A program made the translations under genes and the position numbers. 38,448 bases of DNA from a bacterium. Lineage in GTDB: Bacteria > Acidobacteriota > Terriglobia > Terriglobales > Acidobacteriaceae. Below the pieces are notes generated by a model. It worked only from the letters and a program-made list of their open reading frames with translations, was not told where the DNA came from and did no database searches. Shown here in pieces: positions 25,965-34,485 of this stretch; the stretch's first letter is position 1; each line of letters starts with the position of its first letter. The stretch covers positions 1 to 38,448 of the forward strand of contig JAMFSC010000221.1 in assembly GCA_026225095.1 (NCBI GenBank), read 5' to 3'.

Positions 25965-25997
25965 GAAAAGGGCCAGGACTCCATCCTGGCCCTTTTC
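25965..25997. terminator. Strong bidirectional-type terminator after infB
   Basis: A perfect 14-bp stem, GAAAAGGGCCAGGA (25965-25978) with TCCTGGCCCTTTTC (25984-25997), closes a 5-base loop. The A-run and T-run at its ends suit termination on either strand. It starts 17 bases after the infB stop and separates that operon from the esterase gene. Confidence 0.9.
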
Positions 25998-26030
25998 TTG
26001 TGTCGTCCCGGATGAGATATTCTGATCGCG

Positions 26031-26966
26031 ATGAAACCTTTTCCTCTGTTCTCACTCCTGCTGGCCGCCCTGCTGGCTTCTGAGATATCGGCGGCTCAGT
26101 CTCCGATTGCGACGGCGAAGCCAACCGTTCCCCCGGCGGGCGCGGCCAACGTAATTGTCTTGTGGCCCGAGGGTGCCCCCGGCGCACATGGAAGCAATGA
26201 CGGCGATGTACCGAAACTGTTTGTTTACCCTGCGGCCGGAGCGGGGCCACACGCCTCTGTCGTAGTGCTGCCGGGCGGCGGGTATACGAGCCTGGTGATG
26301 GAGAAGGAAGGTGCGGTCGAAGCACGTTGGCTGAACGCGCATGGACTTACGGCATTCGTCTTGCAGTATCGGCTTGGGCCAGCCTACCGCTTCCCTGCCC
26401 CGATGCTCGATGGGGCGCGTGCGCTGCGGCTGGTGCGAAGCCGGGCCTCTCAGCTCAGTATCGATCCAAAGCGCGTTGGAGTCTGGGGCTTCTCCGCCGG
26501 TGGCCACCTGGCGGGATACCTTGCCACCATCAACGATGAGGGGAACCCGTCTTCGGCTGATCCGATCGAGCACGAGAGTGATCGCCCGGACTTCGCGATC
26601 CTATCCTATGCGCGGCTCACGATGGACAATGCTGTTCCGCGCAAGGGGAATATGGAAGGTCTGCTCGGCGAAAATCCAACGCAGGCCCAGATTGATGCGA
26701 TCTCCCCGGTACTGCATGTGACGAAGACAACATCTCCCAGCTTCATCTACTCAACCACGCCTGACGCGCAGGTGAACTCTCTCAATGCGACGGCCTTCTA
26801 CGACACGCTGCAACGCGCCGGAGTTCCAGTGGAACTGCACATCTTTGAGCGCGGCCCTCACGGCACCGGGATGGGTCAGAACCTGAAGGACCTGCCGGAG
26901 TTGAGCGTGTGGCCAACGCTGCTGGCGAACTGGATGCGCATCCACGGCTGGATGGCGAGCGAGTAA
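26031..26966 (+). CDS. Exported alpha/beta hydrolase, acetyl-xylan-esterase-like
   Basis: A 311-residue exported esterase of the carbohydrate acetyl/feruloyl esterase type (BD-FAE/AXE-like). The signal peptide is FPLFSLLLAALLASEISAAQ. The oxyanion-hole motif is VVVLPGGGYTSL (77-88), the nucleophile elbow is GFSAGG with Ser155, the catalytic Asp is Asp245 in TTPDAQVN, and the His is His277 in ERGPHGTGM, so a full triad is visible. The early motif VIVLWPEGAPG is typical of esterases acting on plant polysaccharide decorations. It is likely monocistronic, between the infB terminator and the acyltransferase gene. The actual substrate is inferred from family resemblance only. Confidence 0.87.
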   Translation: MKPFPLFSLLLAALLASEISAAQSPIATAKPTVPPAGAANVIVLWPEGAPGAHGSNDGDVPKLFVYPAAGAGPHASVVVLPGGGYTSLVMEKEGAVEARWLNAHGLTAFVLQYRLGPAYRFPAPMLDGARALRLVRSRASQLSIDPKRVGVWGFSAGGHLAGYLATINDEGNPSSADPIEHESDRPDFAILSYARLTMDNAVPRKGNMEGLLGENPTQAQIDAISPVLHVTKTTSPSFIYSTTPDAQVNSLNATAFYDTLQRAGVPVELHIFERGPHGTGMGQNLKDLPELSVWPTLLANWMRIHGWMASE

Positions 26967-27166
26967 GAGCGAAAGAGCAAGAGCAAGCGCACGCCGTTAT
27001 GGGGAGTTCCTTGAGCCGGTAGTATCTGAAACGTTCAAGCAGCGAAGTGGCGATGGTAAGCTGGTGAGACGGAATAGGATCAAGGGGGCGGGACGCTGGC
27101 ACTCGGGGACACCTTCGATATCCGAACTTCGGCCGGTACATCGTCATGGAAATCGAGGAGCGAAAT

Positions 27167-28309
27167 GTGAGCCGGAAACATTACGCAGCCCTCGACGGGT
27201 TGCGCGGCGTGGCGATTCTTCTGGTCATCATTTATCACGCTTTTCCGCATCGGGGTACCGGATGGGTGGGTTACCTTTCGAGCGCTGGTTGGGTCGGAGT
27301 CGACCTCTTCTTTGTCCTCTCCGGGTTCTTGATTACAGGCATTCTGTATGACACCAAGGATTCGGAACACTTCCTTCGGAACTTCTATGTGCGCAGAGCG
27401 TTGCGCCTCTTCCCCATCTATCTCATCTTCATCGCTCTGGTGCTGCTCATCCATCGCGGGCCGGGAGAACATTCCTGGTCTCTGACGGTGGCGTATCTGC
27501 TTTACGGCTCAAACGTTATCCGCTTTTTTCTGCCGGATTTCAAGAATATCGGGATGATTGAGACCGGTCACCTCTGGTCCCTGGCAGTCGAAGAACAGTT
27601 CTACATGGTGTGGCCGTGGATGGTGATTCTTCTTGCCACTCGCAGGCGAATCCTGAGGGCCAGCCTCTATGGCTGTGTGGCGGCGTTGATCCTGCGTCTG
27701 GTGCTGGCACGCCTTCCGTTTGCCGATTACGGATTCATCTACCTGGAGTTACCAACCCGAGCGGACGCTCTCCTGATGGGTGCAGCGCTTGCCATGCTCG
27801 TCAGGGATCCAGGATTCATGGCTCGTCTATCCCTGTCTCGTATCCGTATCATCGGGCTATTGGCCGCCTTTGGATTTCTGGCAATGAGCCTCCGCCTGCA
27901 TTCATTTTTCTTTGGACTTGCGCCGATCGACACCTGGGGAATTTCGCTCACCGCGCTCGCCTCGGCGTGTGTTTTGCTTCTCTCGCTGCAACCGCAATCA
28001 TGGACGAATCGGATTCTGTCCCATCGTGTGCTGCGCTTTTACGGACGCTACAGCTATGGGCTCTACCTCTTCCATTTCGCACCTGCGAAGTATCTGGAGC
28101 GCTATCTATTGCCCAACGTCTCGGCCCATATCCAGTCAGCACTGATCGCAGGAATCATCGATCTTGCCATTGTCCTGGGGGCGAGCACGGGTCTCGCTGT
28201 ACTGAGCTTCCATTTCATCGAAGAGCCGTTTCTAAGAATGAAGAGACGGTTCGAAGGTGGCCACAAGTTGGCGAAAAATGAGAACCTGAAGATTCCGGCT
28301 TCAACTTAG
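27167..28309 (+). CDS. Acyltransferase-3 family membrane protein (OafA/YrhL-like)
   Basis: A polytopic membrane O-acyltransferase of about 380 residues. Family marks are ALDGLRGVAILLVIIYHAF near the N-terminus, with the conserved His, then GWVGVDLFFVLSGFLITGIL, FYVRRALRLFPIY and GHLWSLAVEEQFYMVWPW. About ten hydrophobic helices run to the C-terminus, ending FHFIEEPFLRMKRRF. Such proteins acylate sugars in lipopolysaccharide, exopolysaccharide or secondary metabolites. I prefer the GTG at 27167 because AGGAG sits exactly six bases upstream; an ATG at 27146 would add seven residues. No glycan cluster surrounds it, so its substrate is open. Confidence 0.88.
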   Translation: MSRKHYAALDGLRGVAILLVIIYHAFPHRGTGWVGYLSSAGWVGVDLFFVLSGFLITGILYDTKDSEHFLRNFYVRRALRLFPIYLIFIALVLLIHRGPGEHSWSLTVAYLLYGSNVIRFFLPDFKNIGMIETGHLWSLAVEEQFYMVWPWMVILLATRRRILRASLYGCVAALILRLVLARLPFADYGFIYLELPTRADALLMGAALAMLVRDPGFMARLSLSRIRIIGLLAAFGFLAMSLRLHSFFFGLAPIDTWGISLTALASACVLLLSLQPQSWTNRILSHRVLRFYGRYSYGLYLFHFAPAKYLERYLLPNVSAHIQSALIAGIIDLAIVLGASTGLAVLSFHFIEEPFLRMKRRFEGGHKLAKNENLKIPAST

Positions 28310-28347
28310 ATATTCGTGCGCAACCTTGCCAGCGCCTTCTGTGAGCC

Positions 28348-28731
28348 TCAGTTGACGATGAGGCCGTTCTTCCAGAGCGCCATCACCACATCCATCTGGC
28401 TGCCATGAGCGATGTCTTCGCCGTCCGTGACCGCCTTCCAAAGCTGGGTCACAGACGTGTGGGTCCCCGCCGTGAGAAGCTGCACAGCGCGAATCGCATA
28501 CGCCTTGTTCCGGTTCGAGGGCGAGTATTGGCCCGGCGGGATCCCCTTGACCAGGCCGGCTTCGCATAGGCCAAGAAACGCTCCTCTCGGGCCACCCTTC
28601 TTCTGCCCAATGGGTGTGGTTGGATAGAGCTTCTTAACGGACTCATCCCACCGTTCCTGCGGGGTGAGATTCTTGCCGTAGGTCTCCATGCGGATTGCCA
28701 TCAGTGCTGCTTCGCCGTACCGGTTCGCCAT
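28348..28731 (-). CDS. Small conserved protein of unknown function (possibly DUF6979-like)
   Basis: A soluble 127-residue protein without signal or membrane segment. The central block QKKGGPRGAFLGLCEAGLVKGI and the later NRNKAYAIRAVQLL look highly conserved and remind me of the family named DUF6979, though I cannot confirm this. The ATG at 28731 has a good Shine-Dalgarno (GGAG, five bases before the ATG). It is convergent with the acyltransferase gene and divergent from the blaI-like gene. No function can be proposed. Confidence 0.7.
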   Translation of the reverse strand: MANRYGEAALMAIRMETYGKNLTPQERWDESVKKLYPTTPIGQKKGGPRGAFLGLCEAGLVKGIPPGQYSPSNRNKAYAIRAVQLLTAGTHTSVTQLWKAVTDGEDIAHGSQMDVVMALWKNGLIVN

Positions 28732-28847
28732 CGTGACTCCAGTACTTCAGGGTACATGGAGCGGAGCGGATTGGGTAAGTGGGGATAACGGCAGCTCTCT
28801 GCAAAACCATGCTTCCGAACCGCCGCGGAGGTGGTACAACATAAAAC

Positions 28848-28876
28848 TTGACCATCACCTACTGCTGTAGTAGAAA
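28848..28876 (+). promoter_or_regulatory. Candidate promoter of the blaI-like gene and downstream cluster
   Basis: TTGACC at 28848-28853 and TAGAAA at 28871-28876 are 17 bases apart. The predicted start of transcription lies near 28883, only about 18 bases before the TTG start codon. The spacer contains the operator-like palindrome at 28859-28873. Confidence 0.5.
28859..28873. promoter_or_regulatory. BlaI/MecI-like operator candidate
   Basis: CTACTGCTGTAGTAG is an inverted repeat (CTACT, five bases, AGTAG). It contains the TACT and TGTAGTA elements of BlaI/MecI boxes, although the palindrome is one base off the classical TACTACAnnTGTAGTA spacing. It lies in the spacer of the candidate promoter, where a bound repressor would block polymerase. 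Autoregulation by the adjacent BlaI-like protein is the likely meaning. Confidence 0.55.
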
Positions 28877-28900
28877 TTCCTATATCCGTAGGAGTGGAAC

Positions 28901-29305
28901 TTGCCTGAGCCGAAGCTATCGAAGCTTGAATATCAGATCATGGAAACGCTCTGGACCAGGGGCGATTCCTCGATTCGCGATCTTCAGGAGTCCTTCCCGG
29001 TCAAGAAGCGACCCGCATACACGACCGTGCAGACGACCGTGTATCGCATGGAAGCGAAAGAAATTGTCAGGCGCGTAAAAAAAGTTGGCAACTTCCATAT
29101 CTTTGCCGCGTCCATCACACGCGACGCTGCCCAGCGACGCCTCATCGATGATCTTCTGGATTTATTTGGAGGGCGCTCCCAGCCTGTGATGGCGCACCTC
29201 ATCCAGTCTGGCAAGCTGTCCCTCGAAGACGTTAAAGATGCAGAAAAGGCCCTGCGTAAGCTGTCCCCCCCAACGGGAGCTGTGCCCAAGGAGAAGCAGA
29301 CATGA
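28901..29305 (+). CDS. BlaI/MecI/CopY-family transcriptional repressor
   Basis: A 134-residue repressor with an N-terminal winged helix (LSKLEYQIMETLWTRGDSSIRDLQE, then the recognition region PAYTTVQTTVYRMEAKEIVRRV) and a C-terminal dimerisation helix region (RRLIDDLLDLFGG to DAEKALRKL). In classical systems, cleavage of this repressor on signalling by a BlaR1 sensor releases the operon. The start is a TTG at 28901 with an AGGAG Shine-Dalgarno. The stop overlaps the ATG of the M56 gene by four bases, so the two are translationally coupled. Its likely targets are its own promoter and the downstream transport genes. Confidence 0.92.
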   Translation: MPEPKLSKLEYQIMETLWTRGDSSIRDLQESFPVKKRPAYTTVQTTVYRMEAKEIVRRVKKVGNFHIFAASITRDAAQRRLIDDLLDLFGGRSQPVMAHLIQSGKLSLEDVKDAEKALRKLSPPTGAVPKEKQT

Positions 29306-31392
29306 TGTTTTCAGGATTCTGGCATGAGGTATGGGTGGCGGCCGTGGTCAACCACCTGTGGCAATCGACGGCTGTCTTCGCGGTAGCGTGGCTCCTTTCG
29401 ATCATTCTCCGGGGGCACCAGGCTCGAACCCGCTACTGGCTCTGGCTGATCGCGTCGGTGAAGTTCCTCGTTCCATTCTCCCTTCTCATCGCGGCTGGGG
29501 AGAGGATGCACGCAGCGTTTGCCAGGCCGATCCATTCGCCCGCGCTGGCCACGGTGATGGAGCGGGTGACGGTTCCCTTCACTCAACTCACAGTTAGTTC
29601 AAGCGAATTGCAGATGCTGCCTGGAGGAGCAGTCGGTGCTCCGATCCAGCACGTTAGTCTCCTGCCCTGGATGCTGCTCGCAACCTGGCTCATCGGCTCG
29701 CTCACGCTCCTGTGTCTGTGGGCGCGCGAGTGGTGGGCTCTACGCACGCTGGTGCGGGCATCCACGCTGCGGACGAAGCTCAACGGCGTTCCCGTCCTTA
29801 CCTCACCAACCCTGCTGGAACCCGGGGTCTTCGGCATCCTGCGGCCTGTCCTCCTTCTTCCCGAGGGCATCATGGATCATCTGTCCCCTGCCCAGATGGA
29901 GACGATCTTCGCGCACGAGATGAGCCACGTGAGGCGGCGCGACAACCTGGCGGCGGCAATCCATATGGTAGTGCGGGCGGCCTTCTGGGTTCATCCCGCC
30001 GTATGGCTCATCGGAGCCAAGATGCTCGAAGAGCAGGAACGTGCCTGTGACGAGGCGGTTTTACAGTCGGGCAACGCGGCGCACCTCTATGCCGAAACCA
30101 TCCTCAAGGTGTGCCGATTCTACGTGGAGTCCCCGATGTCCTGCGTAGCCGGCGTTACGGGAGCAGATTTGAAGGAGCGCATCGTGCGAATCATGGCGGA
30201 ACAGGTAGCGAAGAAGCTTGACCTCGGCCGGAAGATCCTGCTGGGCGTGGCCGGAGCGGTGGCGATTGCAGTGCCAATCGTCTTTGGGCTGGTGCATGTG
30301 ACCCGGGTCGAGGCACAGGCGCAGGCTGCCACCGATCTGGCGGGAACGTGGCAGGGCACACTGCAGGTGGGCAAGGGCCTTCGCACCGTGATCAAGATCA
30401 CGAAGGAACCGAGCGGTGGCTACAAGTCGGTCTTCTATAGCATCGACCAGGGCGGCCAACCGCTGCCCGTCCCGACGACAACCTTCCAGGGCTCGACGTT
30501 GAAGTTGTCGATCCCGATGATCGACCTGACCTACGAGGGCAAACTCAGCGCCGACGGCAAGACGATCTCCGGAATGGTGACGCAGGGCAAGCCTCTACCG
30601 CTTGACCTGACCAGGGCTACCGTCGAGACGGCCTGGGCGATCCCGGAGCCACCGGCAAAGATTCCGCCAATGGCCACGGGGGCGGACCCAAGCTTCGACG
30701 TTGCCACCATCAAGCCCACCAAGCCTGACGAGCAGCGCACGATGCTCATCTTCGACGGACACAATTTCAAGACCGTGAACCGGCCACTCAGCTTCCTCAT
30801 CGCGTTCTCCTACGGTGTTCACACCAAGCAGATCGTGGGCGCTCCGGAGTGGTACGACAGCGAGAAGTTCGATATCACCGCGGTGCCGGATACGCCGGGT
30901 GTTCCCAGTGTTCCCCAGTTGCGCAGTATGGTCCGGAAGCTCCTGACGGACCGCTTCAAGCTGACCTTTCATCATGATAAAAGGGATCTCTCCGTCTATG
31001 TCCTGAGCGTCGCAAAGACCGGGCCCAGGATGGAGAAGAACCCTGATCCGGACGGCCTGCCGGGCTATGGCTTCCGTGGTCTCGGTAAACTGCACGTCCA
31101 AAAATCGACGATGGCCGAGTATGCGCAGATGATGCAGGAGTCTGTCCTCGATCGGCCCGTGATCGATCAGACCGGTCTGGCCGGACGTTGGAACTTTGAC
31201 TTGAAGTGGACTCCGGACGACTCACAGTTTGGAGGGATGGGAGCCAAGGTGCCGCCCCCGACCGACGCCGCCGATCAGCCTCCAGCACTCTTCACCGCGA
31301 TCCAGGAACAGATCGGGCTGAAGCTCGAACCGACCAAGGCCCCGACCGACGTCCTCGTGATCGACCACGTCGAGAAGCCGTCGGAAAACTAA
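29302..31392 (+). CDS. BlaR1-like M56 membrane metallopeptidase fused to a DUF3738/TIGR03435 domain
   Basis: A 696-residue fusion. Residues 1-335 form a BlaR1-type M56 peptidase with helices near 10-35, 45-65 and 118-140, the zinc motif HEMSH (205-209), the downstream ERACDEAV with the third-ligand Glu, and a final helix (KILLGVAGAVAIAVPIVFGL). Residues about 343-440 are a beta-rich domain (DLAGTWQGTLQVGKGLRTV, repeated strands). From about 464 to the end lies a complete DUF3738 domain (FDVATIKPTKP to VLVIDHVEKPSEN). In BlaR1 of staphylococci the C-terminal part is a penicillin-binding sensor. Here the DUF3738 part takes that place, so the signal is probably not a beta-lactam. The topology places this domain outside the membrane. 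Confidence 0.9.
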   Translation: MMFSGFWHEVWVAAVVNHLWQSTAVFAVAWLLSIILRGHQARTRYWLWLIASVKFLVPFSLLIAAGERMHAAFARPIHSPALATVMERVTVPFTQLTVSSSELQMLPGGAVGAPIQHVSLLPWMLLATWLIGSLTLLCLWAREWWALRTLVRASTLRTKLNGVPVLTSPTLLEPGVFGILRPVLLLPEGIMDHLSPAQMETIFAHEMSHVRRRDNLAAAIHMVVRAAFWVHPAVWLIGAKMLEEQERACDEAVLQSGNAAHLYAETILKVCRFYVESPMSCVAGVTGADLKERIVRIMAEQVAKKLDLGRKILLGVAGAVAIAVPIVFGLVHVTRVEAQAQAATDLAGTWQGTLQVGKGLRTVIKITKEPSGGYKSVFYSIDQGGQPLPVPTTTFQGSTLKLSIPMIDLTYEGKLSADGKTISGMVTQGKPLPLDLTRATVETAWAIPEPPAKIPPMATGADPSFDVATIKPTKPDEQRTMLIFDGHNFKTVNRPLSFLIAFSYGVHTKQIVGAPEWYDSEKFDITAVPDTPGVPSVPQLRSMVRKLLTDRFKLTFHHDKRDLSVYVLSVAKTGPRMEKNPDPDGLPGYGFRGLGKLHVQKSTMAEYAQMMQESVLDRPVIDQTGLAGRWNFDLKWTPDDSQFGGMGAKVPPPTDAADQPPALFTAIQEQIGLKLEPTKAPTDVLVIDHVEKPSEN

Positions 31393-31423
31393 CGTCGACC
31401 TCTGACCGGGAGCAGCGAACACG

Positions 31424-34400
31424 ATGGCATGGCGGCAATGTATCTTCCGAAGTTTCTTCAAGATCTCGTTACTGGCGCTGCTCTCCGCACCTCGGATCGC
31501 TGCTGCGTCTGAGGTCCATGGACAGGTCACCTTCGCCGGCCTGCCGGTTCCCGGGGCGACGATTACGGCAACGCTGGGTGAAAAGAAGCTTACGACGGTC
31601 TCAGATGAGCGCGGCGTCTATACGTTTGCCGACCTGCCGGACGGTACCTGGGCCTTCAAGATCGAGATGCAGATGTTCTCGACCATGGAGGCCCAGGTTG
31701 CCGTCGCGCCCAATGCTCCCGCCGGCAAGTGGGAGCTGACTCTTCTGCCATTCGAAGAGATGCTGGCCCGCTCCAAGGTCCTTCAACCACGGATCACAGC
31801 TCCTCCTGCGGCCGCCGCTGCGGCCACGGCGAAGAAGACCGACGATGCCAACGTCGAGATGCCCAAGCCGCCGGACGACAGCCAGAGGCCATCCGACGGA
31901 TTTCTGGTCAACGGCAGTTCCAGCAACGCCGCGACGTCAAAGTATTCGATGGCTGCGGGCTTCGGCAACGGACGCCCCGGCACCAAGAGCCTATACACCG
32001 GTGGCCTGGGCTTTATCTTCGACAATTCAGCGCTCGATGCTCGGCCTTATTCGATCAGCGGTCTCGATTCGCCAAAGGCCTCCTACAATCGGATAACCGG
32101 GATCGCAACCATCGGTGGCCCGATCAAAATTCCACACCTTCTGCCGCGTGGTCCAAACTTCTTCGTCTCCTATCAGTGGACCAGAGAACGCACCGCGGAG
32201 ATCGAGTCCGGGTTGGTGCCGACGTTGGCCGAGCGGTCGGGCGATCTATCGGCGCAGCGTCTCACGATCTTCAATCCCTTCACCGGCCAGCCGTATGCCG
32301 GGAACATCCTTCCGGTCAGCGCTCAGGCCCGGGCGCTGCTGAACCTGTATCCCCTTCCCAATCTGGCGGGCAATACGCGCTACAACTATCAGGTTCCCGT
32401 GCTGAACAGCAGTCACCTGGACGCACTCGAGTCTCGCATGGACAAGGGCATCGGACGCAAGGACCAACTCAACGGCGGCTTCGCCTTCCAAAGCACACGT
32501 GGCGGCAACACCAGCCTCTTCGGCTTTACCGATACCACCGACACCCTCGGACTCAACGGCAATATCAACTGGACACATCGTTTCAGCCAGCGTCTCTTTC
32601 TCTTCACCGGTTACCGCATCAGCCGTCTGCGAACCCAGGTGGAGACCAACTTCCAGAATCGTCAGAACATCTCCGGGCTCGCAGGGATCTCAGGCAACAA
32701 CCAGGACGCGGCGAACTGGGGCCCACCGACGCTCAGCTTCTCCAGCGGCATCACACCCCTCACCGACGGGCAAAGCTCGTTCAACCGCAATCGCACGGAT
32801 GCCTTCAACGGCTCGGTGGCGATCTATCACGGCAAACATAACGTGACCGCAGGCGGCGATCTGCGAAAGCAGGAGTTCAACGACTTCTTCCAGCAGAATC
32901 CTCGCGGCGCGTTCACCTTCACCGGTACTGCCACCCAGGCGACAGCATCAGCCTCCAGCAGCGGGTCCGATCTCGCCGACTTTCTGCTGGGCGTGCCCGA
33001 CACCAGCCAGATCGCCTACGGCAATCCCGACAAATACCTCCGTCACCCCGTCTACGATGCCTACCTGACCGACGACTGGAGGCTGCTGCCCATCCTGACC
33101 CTGCAGGTGGGCGTGCGTTGGGAGTATGGGGCGCCGATCACGGAGCAGAAGGACCGGCTGGTGAACCTCGATGTCGCAAGCGGATTTGCCGCGGTGACTC
33201 CCGTGCTGGCCAGTGACCCGGTCGGTTCATTAACCGGGAGCCGCTATCCAGGTTCTCTCATCCGACCAGACCGGAGCGGGGTGGAACCTCGCCTGGGCCT
33301 ATCGTGGCGACCGATCCCCGCTTCGACCGTAGTGGTCCGAGCCGGGTATGGAATCTATCAGGACACGTCGGTCTACCAGAACACGGCTCTCCTGATGGCC
33401 CAGCAGGCGCCGCTCTCGAAGAGTCTCAGCGTGCAAAACAGCGCCGCCTGCCCGCAGACGCTGGCCAGTGGATTCAACCCGTGCTCGACGACCACGCCGC
33501 AGACATTCGGAGTTGATCCAAACTTCCACGTGGGTTACGCACAAACCTGGCAACTCGCCGTCCAGCGCGATCTGCCGTTTGCCCTCCAGGGAACAGCAAC
33601 CTATCTCGGAGTCAAGGGCACGCATGGCGTGCAGCAGTTCCTGCCCAACACCTACCCCATCGGTGGGGTGAACCCATGTCCGTCCTGCCCAGTCGGCTTC
33701 GTGTACGAGGCAACCGGCGGTAACTCCACAAGGGAGTCCCTCCAACTCCAACTAAGACGTCGTCTGCGGAGCGGGCTCGCCGCCTCCCTGCTCTACACCT
33801 ACGCCAAGTCAGTCGACAACGACGCGTCGCTGGGCGGCCAGGGACCGGTCGCCACCGGGGCCCAGAGCACAGCCCAGACTTCGACCCAGGGCTTCGGAGC
33901 AATCGCTCAGAACTGGCGCAACCTTGCCGCCGAGCGTTCGCGATCCACCTTCGACCAGCGCCACCTGCTCAACGCACAACTCCAATACACCACCGGAATG
34001 GGAGCGGGCGGCGGAACCCTGATGGAGGGCTGGCACGGAACACTTCTGAAGGAATGGACGATCCTGACAAACATCATCGCCGGCACCGGTCTGCCGGAGA
34101 CCCCGATCTTCTACTCCGCCGTACCGGGCACCGCGTACAGCAATATCATCCGGCCAAATCCAACCGGGGTGTCGGTCTATCGCGCCCAGTCGGGTCTGCA
34201 TCTCGATCCCGCCGCCTACACCGCCCCGGCATCCGGTCAATGGGGCACTGCGGGGCGCAATTCAATTACAGGGCCGGGGCAATTTACCCTGAATGCATCG
34301 CTTCAACGAACCTTTCGCCCAAGCAAGCGGTTCTTCCTCGATGGCCGTCTGGAGGCGACTAACCTGCTGAACCGGGCCGTATTCACCGGGTGGATCACGA

Positions 34401-34483
34401 CGATCAACAGCAGCCAGTTCGGCCTGCCAGTCAACACCAACCCCATGCGCAGCATCCAGACCACGCTTCGGTTGAGGTTCTGA
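31424..34483 (+). CDS. TonB-dependent receptor, Oar-like, with carboxypeptidase-regulatory domain
   Basis: A 1019-residue outer-membrane receptor. After a signal peptide (ISLLALLSAPRIAAA) comes a carboxypeptidase-regulatory-like domain at about 30-105 (VHGQVTFAGLPVPGATITA, then DERGVYTFADLPDGTW). A plug-like region follows, and then a large beta-barrel with many aromatic-ended strands, ending in the Arg-Phe of TTLRLRF, an outer-membrane C-terminal signature. Typical barrel pieces are FFVSYQWTRERT, DAYLTDDWRLLPILTLQVGVRWEYG and LGLSWRPIPASTVVVRAGYGIYQD. These receptors are abundant in Acidobacteria and probably take up carbohydrates or peptides. It starts 31 bases after the M56 gene and ends two bases before the VWFA gene, so it belongs to the same transcript. 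The ligand is unknown. Confidence 0.92.
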   Translation: MAWRQCIFRSFFKISLLALLSAPRIAAASEVHGQVTFAGLPVPGATITATLGEKKLTTVSDERGVYTFADLPDGTWAFKIEMQMFSTMEAQVAVAPNAPAGKWELTLLPFEEMLARSKVLQPRITAPPAAAAAATAKKTDDANVEMPKPPDDSQRPSDGFLVNGSSSNAATSKYSMAAGFGNGRPGTKSLYTGGLGFIFDNSALDARPYSISGLDSPKASYNRITGIATIGGPIKIPHLLPRGPNFFVSYQWTRERTAEIESGLVPTLAERSGDLSAQRLTIFNPFTGQPYAGNILPVSAQARALLNLYPLPNLAGNTRYNYQVPVLNSSHLDALESRMDKGIGRKDQLNGGFAFQSTRGGNTSLFGFTDTTDTLGLNGNINWTHRFSQRLFLFTGYRISRLRTQVETNFQNRQNISGLAGISGNNQDAANWGPPTLSFSSGITPLTDGQSSFNRNRTDAFNGSVAIYHGKHNVTAGGDLRKQEFNDFFQQNPRGAFTFTGTATQATASASSSGSDLADFLLGVPDTSQIAYGNPDKYLRHPVYDAYLTDDWRLLPILTLQVGVRWEYGAPITEQKDRLVNLDVASGFAAVTPVLASDPVGSLTGSRYPGSLIRPDRSGVEPRLGLSWRPIPASTVVVRAGYGIYQDTSVYQNTALLMAQQAPLSKSLSVQNSAACPQTLASGFNPCSTTTPQTFGVDPNFHVGYAQTWQLAVQRDLPFALQGTATYLGVKGTHGVQQFLPNTYPIGGVNPCPSCPVGFVYEATGGNSTRESLQLQLRRRLRSGLAASLLYTYAKSVDNDASLGGQGPVATGAQSTAQTSTQGFGAIAQNWRNLAAERSRSTFDQRHLLNAQLQYTTGMGAGGGTLMEGWHGTLLKEWTILTNIIAGTGLPETPIFYSAVPGTAYSNIIRPNPTGVSVYRAQSGLHLDPAAYTAPASGQWGTAGRNSITGPGQFTLNASLQRTFRPSKRFFLDGRLEATNLLNRAVFTGWITTINSSQFGLPVNTNPMRSIQTTLRLRF

Positions 34484-34485
34484 CG

